64,000 nucleotides of DNA from Leuconostoc inhae (GTDB lineage: Bacteria > Bacillota > Bacilli > Lactobacillales > Lactobacillaceae). The stretch spans positions 1-64,000 of the forward strand of contig NZ_BPKW01000004.1 of NCBI RefSeq assembly GCF_019656015.1, read 5' to 3'. Position numbers and translations under genes: made by a program. This document shows positions 48,176 to 56,450 of this stretch, piece after piece. How positions within the stretch are numbered: position 1 is the first letter of the stretch; each line of letters opens with the position of its first letter. The notes beneath the pieces were generated by a model. The model had not been told where the DNA came from. It did no database searches and saw only the letters and a list, made by a program, of their open reading frames with translations.

Positions 48176-48790
48176 ATGACAAATCGAAAAATAAAATATT
48201 ATGTTATTACAACTTTGTTTGTTGCGATTGTTTTACTTCAAATGATTGTGCCATGGCTTGGTACGATGCCATTGGGTGCGTTTGTAATTGGTGCTAGCGC
48301 AACAATTATACAATTTACAGTGGCATTAGCTGGTATTTTATTGGGACCTAAGTATGGCGCTGTTGTTGGATTTTTTTGGGGAATAATGTCGTTTATTAAC
48401 GCATTAACACACCCAGGAACAATTGGGTCGCTCATGTTCCAAAATCCTTTCACAGCATTGATTCCACGTATCTTGGTCGGGTTTTTAATTGGTTTATTGT
48501 TTAATTATTTTTTACGTAAACGATCAGGAACAATTAAGACCATTGGATTAGGAATTCTTGGGATTCTAGCTGCTATGATTAATACTGTTGGCGTTGTCAT
48601 TTTAACAACAGTGGGCTTTACTGTGATGCATACAAATTTTACAGGTATTCCTGATCAAAATTTGTTAAGCTGGTTAATTGGTATTGTATCATTTAACGCT
48701 ATTTTTGAAATGATTGTTGGATTTATTTTGATTAGTGTTGTTGGCAATGTCTTATTACCAGTGGCTGAACGAGCAAATATTAAAGGTTAA
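48176..48790 (+). CDS. ECF transporter S component (PanT-like), copy 1
   Basis: A 204-residue integral membrane protein with six predicted helices. The pattern PWLGTMPLGAFVIGASATIIQFTV, then GPKYGAVVGFFWG and FQNPFTALIPRILVG, is that of vitamin-binding S components that share an energising module with other S components. The nearest pattern that I know is PanT (pantothenate), but substrate assignment is inference. The start is aligned with the neighbouring paralogue (MTNR / MTNN). There is no proper ribosome site at this ATG; the strong one belongs to the mini-ORF upstream. Confidence 0.8.
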   Translation: MTNRKIKYYVITTLFVAIVLLQMIVPWLGTMPLGAFVIGASATIIQFTVALAGILLGPKYGAVVGFFWGIMSFINALTHPGTIGSLMFQNPFTALIPRILVGFLIGLLFNYFLRKRSGTIKTIGLGILGILAAMINTVGVVILTTVGFTVMHTNFTGIPDQNLLSWLIGIVSFNAIFEMIVGFILISVVGNVLLPVAERANIKG

Positions 48791-48809
48791 TAAGTCTTGT
48801 TAGCAATGG

Positions 48810-48837
48810 AAAAAGCACGACAAAAGTCGTGCTTTTT
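48810..48837. terminator. Bidirectional terminator between ECF copy 1 and tRNA-Arg
   Basis: AAAAAGCACGAC AAAA GTCGTGCTTTTT, with A/T tracts on both sides, between a plus-strand gene and a minus-strand tRNA. Confidence 0.9.
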
Positions 48838-48839
48838 GA

Positions 48840-48912
<73 letters not shown>

Positions 48913-49002
48913 GAACTATTTTATTATACCGTAAATTAAATTAAAAACAAACTATAACGTGACTGGTTAATTCAGTCTTTATTTTTGATAAGGGAATGTA
49001 GG

Positions 49003-49617
49003 ATGACAAATAATAGGACAAAATATTTAGTACTGACAATTTTTTTCATGGCTATTGTGATAATACAAGTTGTTATCCCATGGTTAGGTTATATTCCACT
49101 AGGTGCTTTTGTTGTCGGGGCAGCGCCAACAATTATACAATTTACAGTAGCTATTGCAGCAATTATTTTAGGTGCGCGTTGGGGCGCTTTTATTGGTGCA
49201 TTTTGGGGATTAATAACGTTGTGGCAAGCATGGTCAACACCAGGAACTATTGGTTCTCTCATATTTCAAAATCCAATTACAGCAATCGTACCACGTCTTT
49301 TAATGGGATTTTTAATTGGTTGGTTATTTAATCAATTATTGCGCGGGAAAAGCGCGAGAATACAAGTTGTTGGATTAGCTTTCTTGGGTGCATTAGCTGC
49401 TTTGATTAATACTGTTGGTGTTGTCTTGTCAACGGCGGTTGGCTTTAAGGTTATGCACACCAATTTTACAGGTGTACCAACAGATAATATTTTAGGCTGG
49501 TTAGTTAGTATTGTTGCCTTTAACGGTATATTTGAAGTGATTACAGGGGCCATTTTAGTCACGATTATTGGTAAAATATTAGTTCCTTTAGCCGAGAAGT
49601 CAGGAATTAAGGGATGA
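49003..49617 (+). CDS. ECF transporter S component (PanT-like), copy 2
   Basis: A 204-residue paralogue of the gene 213 bp upstream, sharing PWLG-x-PLGAFV, TIIQFTVA, HTNFTG and the final NI-KG/GIKG ending. It also has six helices. AAGGG lies upstream of ATG 49003. A GACTG/CAGTC hairpin with a T-rich tail at about 48961-48985 precedes it and could attenuate its transcript. The substrate may differ from copy 1; neither can be assigned from sequence alone. Confidence 0.8.
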   Translation: MTNNRTKYLVLTIFFMAIVIIQVVIPWLGYIPLGAFVVGAAPTIIQFTVAIAAIILGARWGAFIGAFWGLITLWQAWSTPGTIGSLIFQNPITAIVPRLLMGFLIGWLFNQLLRGKSARIQVVGLAFLGALAALINTVGVVLSTAVGFKVMHTNFTGVPTDNILGWLVSIVAFNGIFEVITGAILVTIIGKILVPLAEKSGIKG

Positions 49618-49642
49618 TTAATTCTGTGATATAAATTAAATA

Positions 49643-49671
49643 TTGACAACTATTGATTAGTATGTTTTAAT
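49643..49671 (+). promoter_or_regulatory. Promoter of the isoleucine-controlled operon
   Basis: TTGACA at 49643-49648, a 17-nt spacer and TTTAAT at 49666-49671, with a TG one base before the -10 region. It starts transcription just ahead of the Ile leader peptide. Confidence 0.8.
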
Positions 49672-49701
49672 AAATGTATTAAATAAAAAAGAGATAAACA
49701 A

Positions 49702-49761
49702 ATGACAACATCAGTTAATACAACAACACAAATTATTATCAGCATTATCATTATTTCGTGA
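49702..49761 (+). CDS. Isoleucine leader peptide (attenuation)
   Basis: A 19-codon frame, MTTSVNTTT followed by QIIISIIIIS and a TGA stop. Seven of the last nine residues are Ile (ATT or ATC codons). AGAGA lies upstream as a weak ribosome site. Its stop codon touches strand 1 of the attenuator that follows. Ile-rich peptides in this position are classic sensors of charged tRNA-Ile through ribosome stalling. This is too short to be found by usual gene callers. Confidence 0.85.
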   Translation: MTTSVNTTTQIIISIIIIS

Positions 49762-49860
49762 TAGGTGCTGATAATTTTTGGTGCCTATCAATCAATTGAT
49801 AGGCAGCTGATAAATGTCAAAGAGACAAGCTGCTTTTTACAAGCAACTTGTCTCTTTTTT
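49757..49860 (+). promoter_or_regulatory. Ile-responsive transcription attenuator
   Basis: Mutually exclusive pairings are visible. 1:2 is GATAGGTGC (49760-49768) with GTGCCTATC (49781-49789). 2:3 is TGCCTATCAA with TTGATAGGCA (49796-49805). 3:4 is GCAGCT (49803-49808) with AGCTGC (49828-49833). 4:5 is the terminator AGAGACAAG...CTTGTCTCT plus T run (49820-49860). A ribosome stalled on Ile codons leaves 1:2 free to form, releasing 3 to block the terminator. A ribosome reaching the stop covers strand 1, so 2:3 forms and the terminator folds. Confidence 0.85.
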
Positions 49861-49883
49861 GTTTCATTTCGTAGGAGAGTATT

Positions 49884-50675
49884 ATGACATTAACATTAGA
49901 ACAGCAAAAGCTTGCAAAACATTTGTTTGAGGCATTTAAAGATAATGTCCCATTAGATCAGAACGATTACGTTAATGTCGTCCATGATTTTGACACGGCA
50001 TATGAGGTACAAGACGCAGTTATGGCATTGAAAAATGAACCAACAGCAGGCTATAAAGTATCGCTGACTTCTCCTGAAACGCAGCATATGTTTGCATCAG
50101 ATGCACCATTATATGGTGCACAAGTGGCTAATCGTTTCGTTAAATCACCGTATGTCTTAGACTTAGCGTCATATAACGAACCACTAGTTGAAGTGGAGTT
50201 ACTATTTACCGCTAAAGTAGATTTGACACCTGATATGTCAAAAGAAACGTTACTAAAAAATACGACAGTGGCACCAGCTTTAGAAGTCCCTGATGCACGT
50301 TTCAAGTCATGGTTTCCAAAACTAGACAAGTACTTAGTATTAAGTGATACAGCTGTAGGTGGTGCTGTTGTTTCAGGCACACCTCGAGATGGGGACACAT
50401 TAACTGTTGACGAGTTGGCAAATGTCAGTGCTACGTTGACCTATGATGGTAAGCAGGCTGGACAAGGAGAAGGAAGCGAGGTATTGGGAAATCCAGTAGC
50501 ATCATTAGAATGGCTAGTTGCTAAATTAGCAGAACAAGATAAGCCATTTTTGGCAGGGACGCAAGCATCTACGGGAACGTTCTTATTACCGCCACGTTTA
50601 AGTGCAGGAGAATGGCGTGTGGATTTCACAGGGGAATTTGGTACAGTCGTTCTCCGGGTTGAGGAGAATAAATAA
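49884..50675 (+). CDS. Fumarylacetoacetase-fold protein (2-keto-4-pentenoate hydratase/MhpD-like)
   Basis: A 263-residue FAH-superfamily protein. GYKVSLTSPETQ, VEVELLFTAKVDLT, LEVPDARF and the C-terminal LLPPRLSAGEWRVDFTGEFG resemble the hydratase/decarboxylase branch acting on 2-keto acids. GGAG precedes the ATG. The stop overlaps the brnQ start by one base (TAATG). Control by an isoleucine leader suggests a role with branched-chain 2-keto acids or related compounds, but that is inference. Confidence 0.75.
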   Translation: MTLTLEQQKLAKHLFEAFKDNVPLDQNDYVNVVHDFDTAYEVQDAVMALKNEPTAGYKVSLTSPETQHMFASDAPLYGAQVANRFVKSPYVLDLASYNEPLVEVELLFTAKVDLTPDMSKETLLKNTTVAPALEVPDARFKSWFPKLDKYLVLSDTAVGGAVVSGTPRDGDTLTVDELANVSATLTYDGKQAGQGEGSEVLGNPVASLEWLVAKLAEQDKPFLAGTQASTGTFLLPPRLSAGEWRVDFTGEFGTVVLRVEENK

Positions 50676-52063
50676 TGGTTGATAAAAAACTGACATGGCG
50701 TCAATTGCTTTTGATAGCTTCATTAATTTTTGGGATGTTTTTCGGTGCTGGTAATCTGATTTTTCCAGTACAATTAGGTCAAATGGCTGGTGGAAACTGG
50801 ATTCCTGCAACTTTAGGGTTCTTAGTGACGGGAACTATTGTACCGTTTCTAGCTATGTTAGCTGTTAGTGTCACGCGTAGTCGAAGTGTATACGATGTGG
50901 CAAAACCTGTTGGACATTGGTTTGGATTATTATTCTTAGTCGCGATTCATCTCACAATTGGGCCATTTTTTGGCACACCTCGTACGGCAGCAACAGCTTT
51001 TTCAATGGGTGTGGCACCATTTTTATCAGCAGAACATCAACAGGTAGGCATGCTAGTTTTTTCTGCTTTATTCTTTGGATTGGCTTACTTTTTAACAGTT
51101 AAACAAGCTGAGCTAACTAAACACATTGGTAAATATTTGAATCCATTGTTTATTGGTTTATTAGTTGTTGTATTACTTGTGGCACTCTTTATGCCAATGG
51201 GTGGCACACATCAAGTGGTCAATACAGCGTACCAAAGTAATGCTGGTTTACAAGGTGTATTAGATGGTTATAATACAATGGATGGCTTAGCTTTGCTCGC
51301 ATTGGCTGTATCGGTTGTGTACGCTGTAAAAGGGCTTGGTTTTGGCGAGAACCAAGTATCAAAGGTATTGGCTAAAGCTGGCTTATTAAGTATCGTTATA
51401 GAAGGTGTTTTTTATACGAGTTTAGTTTTATTGGGTGTTTCAAGTTTAGGACAATTCAAACCTGCAGCGAATGGTGGCGATGCCTTTGCTCAGATTATTA
51501 CTCACTATGCAGGTAATTTTGGCACTGCTTTAACGGGTGTATTGGTGACGCTGGCTGTATTTACGACAGCAATGGGGTTGTTCGTTTCTTTCGCACAGGA
51601 CTTGCATTTAGCTTTTCCTAAAGTGAGTTATCTTTGGTTTTTGCGTTTGATTGCTTTTGGCTCCTTTGTTACTGCAAATGCGGGTTTGACTAACATTGTA
51701 GCTTGGTCGGTACCTGTATTAATGTTATTATATCCGTTTGCTTTGGTGCTCATTTTGCTGTCGCTTTTTTCTAACTATTTTAATCGTTCAAGCACGATAT
51801 ACCGTAGTGCTGTGGCAGGTGTTGTGCTACCCGCGATATTGGATGCTCTTGCCAATTCACCATTTATGGGTAACCATGGTGTTCAGGGAGCTGTAGCAGC
51901 ATATCATCAATATGTCCCATTTTCAGCATTAGGATTTGGTTGGATAGTCCCAGCTTTAGTAGGTACGTTGATTGGTTGTGGATTTTATGTTTTTTCAAAT
52001 GTGAACCAAAAACAGCATGATCGTGTTAACTCAGAAGTATCTGTTAATATATTACGCGATTGA
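50675..52063 (+). CDS. brnQ: Branched-chain amino acid transporter BrnQ (LIVCS family)
   Basis: A 462-residue carrier with about twelve helices. The N-terminal family signature FGMFFGAGNLIFPVQLGQMAG is clear, and GPFFGTPRTA follows. It imports Ile, Leu and Val with Na+ or H+. Translational coupling to the FAH-family gene and the Ile attenuator upstream fit an import system switched on when charged tRNA-Ile runs low. Confidence 0.95.
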   Translation: MVDKKLTWRQLLLIASLIFGMFFGAGNLIFPVQLGQMAGGNWIPATLGFLVTGTIVPFLAMLAVSVTRSRSVYDVAKPVGHWFGLLFLVAIHLTIGPFFGTPRTAATAFSMGVAPFLSAEHQQVGMLVFSALFFGLAYFLTVKQAELTKHIGKYLNPLFIGLLVVVLLVALFMPMGGTHQVVNTAYQSNAGLQGVLDGYNTMDGLALLALAVSVVYAVKGLGFGENQVSKVLAKAGLLSIVIEGVFYTSLVLLGVSSLGQFKPAANGGDAFAQIITHYAGNFGTALTGVLVTLAVFTTAMGLFVSFAQDLHLAFPKVSYLWFLRLIAFGSFVTANAGLTNIVAWSVPVLMLLYPFALVLILLSLFSNYFNRSSTIYRSAVAGVVLPAILDALANSPFMGNHGVQGAVAAYHQYVPFSALGFGWIVPALVGTLIGCGFYVFSNVNQKQHDRVNSEVSVNILRD

Positions 52064-52070
52064 TTGTCAG

Positions 52071-52096
52071 AAGCGCCCCGTGCAGGGCGCTTTTTT
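52071..52096 (+). terminator. Terminator after brnQ
   Basis: AGCGCCC CGTGCA GGGCGCT followed by six T bases, 7 bp after the stop. Confidence 0.9.
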
Positions 52097-52193
52097 GATA
52101 TAATGATGTTAGTAAAATTGAAAGGAAATATACTTGATAAACTGCTGGTGAACTTAAGATAGCCGGCTTTTGTCAAATATAATCTATAATATC

Positions 52194-52823
52194 ATGGGAA
52201 AATTTGTTGAAATGGATCATCCATTGATTCAGCATAAGCTGACAATGATTCGCAATAAAAAAGTGGGGACCAAAGATTTTCGTGCTTTGGTCGATGAAAT
52301 CGCTATGTTAATGACTTATGAAGCCAGTCGCGATTTACAGTTAGAAGATGTTGTTGTAGAAACGCCTGTTGCGACAACTACTAAAAAACAATTAGCTGGT
52401 AAAAAATTAGCTGTTGTGCCAATTTTACGTGCAGGTCTAGGCATGGTAGATGGCATTGTACAACTGATTCCTGCTGCTAAAATTGGTCACATTGGTATGT
52501 ATCGTGATGAAGAAACATTAGAACCTGTAGAATATTTTATTAAATTACCAGAAGATATTGATCAACGAGATGTTTTATTGGTTGATCCAATGTTAGCAAC
52601 TGGTGGATCAGCAAAAGATGCGATTTCTGCACTTAAAAAACGTGGCGCTAAGCACATCAAGTTGATTACACTTGTTTCGGCTCCTGAAGGTGTGAAAGCT
52701 GTTCAAGAAGCACATCCGGATGTTGACATTTATACCGGATCACTAGATGAGGGTTTGGACAAGAATGGTTATATTATTCCTGGATTGGGTGATGCCGGTG
52801 ATCGATTATTTGGTACAATGTAA
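52194..52823 (+). CDS. upp: Uracil phosphoribosyltransferase
   Basis: Salvages uracil to UMP with PRPP; 209 residues. [20 protein letters not shown] at the N-terminus, [13 protein letters not shown], and the PRPP loop [11 protein letters not shown] are typical, as is the C-terminal [16 protein letters not shown] 52194 has no ribosome site; TATAAT occurs at 52178-52183 and again at 52185-52190. An upstream SD (AAAGGAAA) opens a five-codon TTG frame at 52134-52151. The leader may be regulatory or the mRNA nearly leaderless. Confidence 0.95.
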   Translation: MGKFVEMDHPLIQHKLTMIRNKKVGTKDFRALVDEIAMLMTYEASRDLQLEDVVVETPVATTTKKQLAGKKLAVVPILRAGLGMVDGIVQLIPAAKIGHIGMYRDEETLEPVEYFIKLPEDIDQRDVLLVDPMLATGGSAKDAISALKKRGAKHIKLITLVSAPEGVKAVQEAHPDVDIYTGSLDEGLDKNGYIIPGLGDAGDRLFGTM

Positions 52824-52892
52824 TCTCTTATTGAAAGACTGATGATAAATCAATATTTTTTTATGTATTTATAATGATAAAAATAAAAACTA

Positions 52893-52921
52893 TTGACATT
52901 TTAAATTTATATCTGTATAGT
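52893..52921 (+). promoter_or_regulatory. Promoter of the leucine-controlled liv operon
   Basis: TTGACA at 52893-52898, a 17-nt spacer and TATAGT at 52916-52921. Confidence 0.82.
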
Positions 52922-52972
52922 AGTATTCATCAAGAAGTAAGCAAGTAATTGCTCAATATAAGGAGAGATAAT

Positions 52973-53035
52973 ATGATTAAAACTTTTAACACACAAGTGA
53001 ATAGTGCACTTCTCCTCAACCTCCTTCTCATTTGA
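52973..53035 (+). CDS. Leucine leader peptide (attenuation)
   Basis: A 20-codon frame ending in the residues ALLLNLLLI and a TGA stop, preceded by a strong AAGGAGAG ribosome site. It contains six Leu codons, all CTT or CTC, although neighbouring genes favour TTA/TTG for Leu. This focuses sensing on the tRNA-Leu that reads CTY. The stop codon overlaps strand 1 of the attenuator. Not listed by usual gene callers because of its size. Confidence 0.88.
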   Translation: MIKTFNTQVNSALLLNLLLI

Positions 53036-53157
53036 GTCTAGTTGGTTGTTATTTGAGCAAAATCAGCTACTAGACTTTGAAAGTAAGTTTATGTAGCTGG
53101 TTAGGAATATGACGTGAAAACGCCCTAACGAGCAATCGTTGGGGCGCTTTTCTTTTT
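53035..53157 (+). promoter_or_regulatory. Leu-responsive transcription attenuator
   Basis: 1:2 is AGTCTAGT (53035-53042) with ACTAGACT (53069-53076). 2:3 is CAGCTAC (53064-53070) with GTAGCTG (53093-53099). 3:4 is GTTAGG (53100-53105) with CCTAAC (53124-53129). 4:5 is the terminator CGCCCTAACGA / TCGTTGGGGCG with a T-rich tail (53117-53157). The order and logic are the same as in the Ile attenuator: stalling on Leu codons favours 1:2 and 3:4 and lets transcription continue. Confidence 0.87.
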
Positions 53158-53210
53158 CTCCAATGATTGCATTGCTCAATTGAAGTGTAAATTAAAAGGA
53201 GATTAGGAAT

Positions 53211-54353
53211 ATGGCACAGAATGCAATTAATAAAGAGACACAAATTAACAAAGAAGTAATCCAAGAAAAAGTTGGTGAAGCAGAAGAATCTGTCCGTGAT
53301 ATTGTGTATAAAACATCGGCTGCAGTTTCTAATGCTATCTTGGTGACATTGGGAATGGGTTTGTTATTGCAAACGATTGCTGGATTCATTAATTGGGCAC
53401 CAATGGTACAAATGGGTGCAATCACAAAAATCATGTTACCAGCTGCTTTTGGTGCAGCAGTCGCCTCGCAAATGAAGACAAACACGATGGTTATGTTTAG
53501 CGCGATGGCCGCCTCAACGGTCGGCGCCAATGCAGTATTTTTTAGTAATACAGCGGTTCAAGGTGTTACGGCAACAGGCTATGCTGGGACACAAGCTGCT
53601 GGTTCAGCGATTATCACAACAGGTCAACCGATATCAGCTGTTATGGCAGCTATCATTGCTGTGTTGTTTGGAAAATGGTTGAGTGGTAAAACACCGTTGG
53701 ACATGGTAATTGTGCCAGCTGCGACAACAATTGTGGGTACAGTGAGCGGATATTATCTGGCGATGATTACAACACCAGCATTAGTAGCAGTTGGTCAATT
53801 TATTGCTTCAAGTGTATCAGTTAATCCGATTATTGGGACAGCAATTGTTGCGATGGTATTTGGCGCTATGACGATGACACCGGCTTCAGCTGCTGCCTTG
53901 GCTGTGGCCATTGGCGCAACTGGTGTCACTTCACCACAAGCTGCTGGTGCAATATTAATTGGTACAACAGCTGTTTTCGTTGGTTTTCCCGCAATGTCGT
54001 TTCAAGAAAATAAAATTGGCGCAACGATTGCACAAGGTATTGTGACGCCAAAAATTCAGTTTCCTAATTTGACTAAAAATCCAGCATTGATTATTCCACC
54101 AATGATTGGTGCAGCCATTGCAGCACCAATTGCTACATTAGTATTTCATGTTACAGCACCTTTTGCCATGGCGGGTATTGGATTTAATTCGTTTATCGTA
54201 CCTTTGGCTTTGGCGGGATCAAATCCAGTTGCGTTTGCTGCTTATATGGGCGTTGGTGTTGTCGTGCCAATTATTGTGTCATTTGTGGGTTACCGTGTGA
54301 TGCGCAAAATGGGTTGGGCAAAACCAGAACAGTTGCATTTGGAAATGATTTAA
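53211..54353 (+). CDS. PTS_EIIC_2-like membrane transporter
   Basis: A 380-residue protein with about ten membrane helices, resembling the PTS_EIIC_2 group that lacks IIA and IIB phosphotransfer domains. Gly/Ala-rich membrane stretches such as VIVPAATTIVGTVSGYYLAMI and the end segment GYRVMRKMGW are visible. It follows the Leu attenuator and directly precedes livJ (29 nt). Members are annotated as sugar or regulatory transporters. Context suggests a branched-chain amino acid or keto acid substrate here, but this is only inference. Confidence 0.75.
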   Translation: MAQNAINKETQINKEVIQEKVGEAEESVRDIVYKTSAAVSNAILVTLGMGLLLQTIAGFINWAPMVQMGAITKIMLPAAFGAAVASQMKTNTMVMFSAMAASTVGANAVFFSNTAVQGVTATGYAGTQAAGSAIITTGQPISAVMAAIIAVLFGKWLSGKTPLDMVIVPAATTIVGTVSGYYLAMITTPALVAVGQFIASSVSVNPIIGTAIVAMVFGAMTMTPASAAALAVAIGATGVTSPQAAGAILIGTTAVFVGFPAMSFQENKIGATIAQGIVTPKIQFPNLTKNPALIIPPMIGAAIAAPIATLVFHVTAPFAMAGIGFNSFIVPLALAGSNPVAFAAYMGVGVVVPIIVSFVGYRVMRKMGWAKPEQLHLEMI

Positions 54354-54382
54354 TTTGTTTAAATAAAATTTGGAGAGAAATT

Positions 54383-55555
54383 ATGAAAAAAATTATTGCT
54401 ATAGTTGTTGCCTTCGTTGTTGTAATTGGGGGTGTTATTGGTTTTGGCATGATGAAGAAAACAGGCAATAAAACCGCCGATATTGTCAAAATTGGTGGTG
54501 TATTTGATACTTCCGGTAATGTTTCGGCTTATGGTCAAGCTGAACAAAAAGGTGCTAATTTTGCAGTTAAGCGTATTAATGCTGCTGGTGGCGTTAAAGT
54601 CGACGGTAAAACTTACAAATTTAAAATGGTTAATAAAGATAGTAAATCAGACAATACAGAGGCGGCCTCGGTTACTACAAATTTGATTAATAATAATCAA
54701 GTTAACGCTATTGTAGGGCCAGTTGTGACTTCTGCTGTTCAAGCCGCTATTCCATCAGCAACAAAAGGTAAAACACCAGTGATATCACCCACAGCTGGTG
54801 CTGACAGTATTACAGTACAAAAAAATGGGACAGTACAACCTTATATTTTCCGTGCACAATTTAAAAATTCATATTTAGGTACAAAGATGGCTAAATTTGC
54901 TACAGACACTATCAAAGCAAAAAATGTCATTGTTTTTCAAGATAATTCCTCAGATTACGGCACAGGTATCACAGCAGCGTTTAAAAAAGCGTATACAGGT
55001 AATATCGTTGAAACTGATTCATATCAAGCAGGAGATACAGATTTCCAGGCAATGTTAACAAAGATTAAGAATAAAAAATTTGATGCCATTGTCATTAATG
55101 GTTACTATACTGAAGCTGGCGCAATATTAAAGCAAGCGCGTGATATGGGAATTGAAGCCCCCGTTATTGGACCAGATGGATTAGGTGATCCAAAATTGGC
55201 TGAGATTGCTGGTAATAAAAATACAAGTAATGTATATTACGCAGCGCACTTCTCAACAAAGGCGTTATCTACTGATGCAGCTAAGGCCTTTGTTAAGTCT
55301 TATCGCAAGGAATATCAACAAGAGCCATCACAATTTACAGCATTGTCATATGATGCTGTTTACATGATTAAGCAGGCAATTGAAAATGAAAAATCAATTG
55401 ATAAGGCTAAAATTACAACAGGTTTAGCTAAAATTAAGAATTTTGAAGGTACAACAGGTAAAATGACAATGGACAAATTCCATAATCCGAAAAAATCAAT
55501 TGTTATGGTTGGCGTTCAAAACGGAAAAGACACAACTGCTACAGTTGTGAAATAG
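54383..55555 (+). CDS. livJ: Branched-chain amino acid ABC transporter, substrate-binding protein
   Basis: A 390-residue periplasmic-binding-protein type I fold (Peripla_BP_6). An N-terminal hydrophobic segment (IIAIVVAFVVVIGGVIGFGMM) is followed by IGGVFDTSGNVSAYGQAEQKGANFAVKRIN, the LivJ/LivK start of the mature domain. Unlike most Gram-positive binding proteins there is no lipobox Cys, so it may be held by an uncleaved signal anchor. ATG 54383 with GGAGAG is chosen over an upstream frame inside the preceding gene. Confidence 0.92.
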   Translation: MKKIIAIVVAFVVVIGGVIGFGMMKKTGNKTADIVKIGGVFDTSGNVSAYGQAEQKGANFAVKRINAAGGVKVDGKTYKFKMVNKDSKSDNTEAASVTTNLINNNQVNAIVGPVVTSAVQAAIPSATKGKTPVISPTAGADSITVQKNGTVQPYIFRAQFKNSYLGTKMAKFATDTIKAKNVIVFQDNSSDYGTGITAAFKKAYTGNIVETDSYQAGDTDFQAMLTKIKNKKFDAIVINGYYTEAGAILKQARDMGIEAPVIGPDGLGDPKLAEIAGNKNTSNVYYAAHFSTKALSTDAAKAFVKSYRKEYQQEPSQFTALSYDAVYMIKQAIENEKSIDKAKITTGLAKIKNFEGTTGKMTMDKFHNPKKSIVMVGVQNGKDTTATVVK

Positions 55556-55567
55556 TAGGTGACTATC

Positions 55568-56446
55568 TTGTCAATGATAATTCAACAATTAATCAATGGT
55601 ATGATACTGGGAAGTGTCTATGCACTACTAGCATTAGGATATACGATGGTGTATGGCATCATTAAATTAATTAACTTTGCACATGGTGATATCTATATGC
55701 TGGGCGCTTATTTTGGCTATTTCTTTCTTCGTGTACTTCATCTAAATTTCTTTATTGCTTTAATTTTGTCAATGGCAATTTGTGCAGTATTAGGTATGTT
55801 AATTGAATTTATTGCTTATCGACCTTTGCGTCATTCGCCAAGAATTGCTGTCTTGATTTCAGCCTTAGGTGTCTCATTTTTTCTTGAAAATGGTATGAGC
55901 TATCTTTTTGGATCTGATAAAAGATCATTTCCACAAGCGATTGAAACAACACAATATCATTTTGGTAGTTTACAAATTTCTAACATTCAAATTATTATTA
56001 TAACAACCGCGATTGTTTTGATGATTTTGTTGAATATAATCGTTAAGAAAACAAAAATGGGGCGTGCTATGCGTGCCGTATCTGCTGATGAAGAAGCAGC
56101 TATATTAATGGGTATTAATGTTAATCGTACAATTTCATTCACTTTTGCAATTGGCTCAGCGTTAGCTGCTGCCGGCGGAATGCTCATTGGTTTGTACTAC
56201 AACAATATTGATCCACTGATGGGTATGACACCTGGTATTAAGGCCTTTGTAGCTGCAGTTTTGGGTGGTATTGGTATTATTCCTGGTGCTGCTTTAGGTG
56301 GTTGGTTAATTGGTATTTTAGAAACTATGACACAGGCAGTAGGACTTTCAAACTATAAAGATGCGATTGTTTATGCTATTTTGATTGTTATTTTGTTATT
56401 AAAACCAACGGGTATTTTGGGTAAAAATAAACGGGAAAAGGTGTAA
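55568..56446 (+). CDS. livH: Branched-chain amino acid ABC transporter permease LivH
   Basis: About 292 residues and eight helices. The family start IIQQLINGMILGSVYALLALGYTMVYGIIKLINFAHGD is clear. Candidate starts are GTG 55559, TTG 55568 and ATG 55574; TTG 55568 sits best behind AGGTGA, but the choice is uncertain. Starts 12 nt or less after livJ. Confidence 0.92.
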   Translation: MSMIIQQLINGMILGSVYALLALGYTMVYGIIKLINFAHGDIYMLGAYFGYFFLRVLHLNFFIALILSMAICAVLGMLIEFIAYRPLRHSPRIAVLISALGVSFFLENGMSYLFGSDKRSFPQAIETTQYHFGSLQISNIQIIIITTAIVLMILLNIIVKKTKMGRAMRAVSADEEAAILMGINVNRTISFTFAIGSALAAAGGMLIGLYYNNIDPLMGMTPGIKAFVAAVLGGIGIIPGAALGGWLIGILETMTQAVGLSNYKDAIVYAILIVILLLKPTGILGKNKREKV

Positions 56447-56450
56447 GTTC

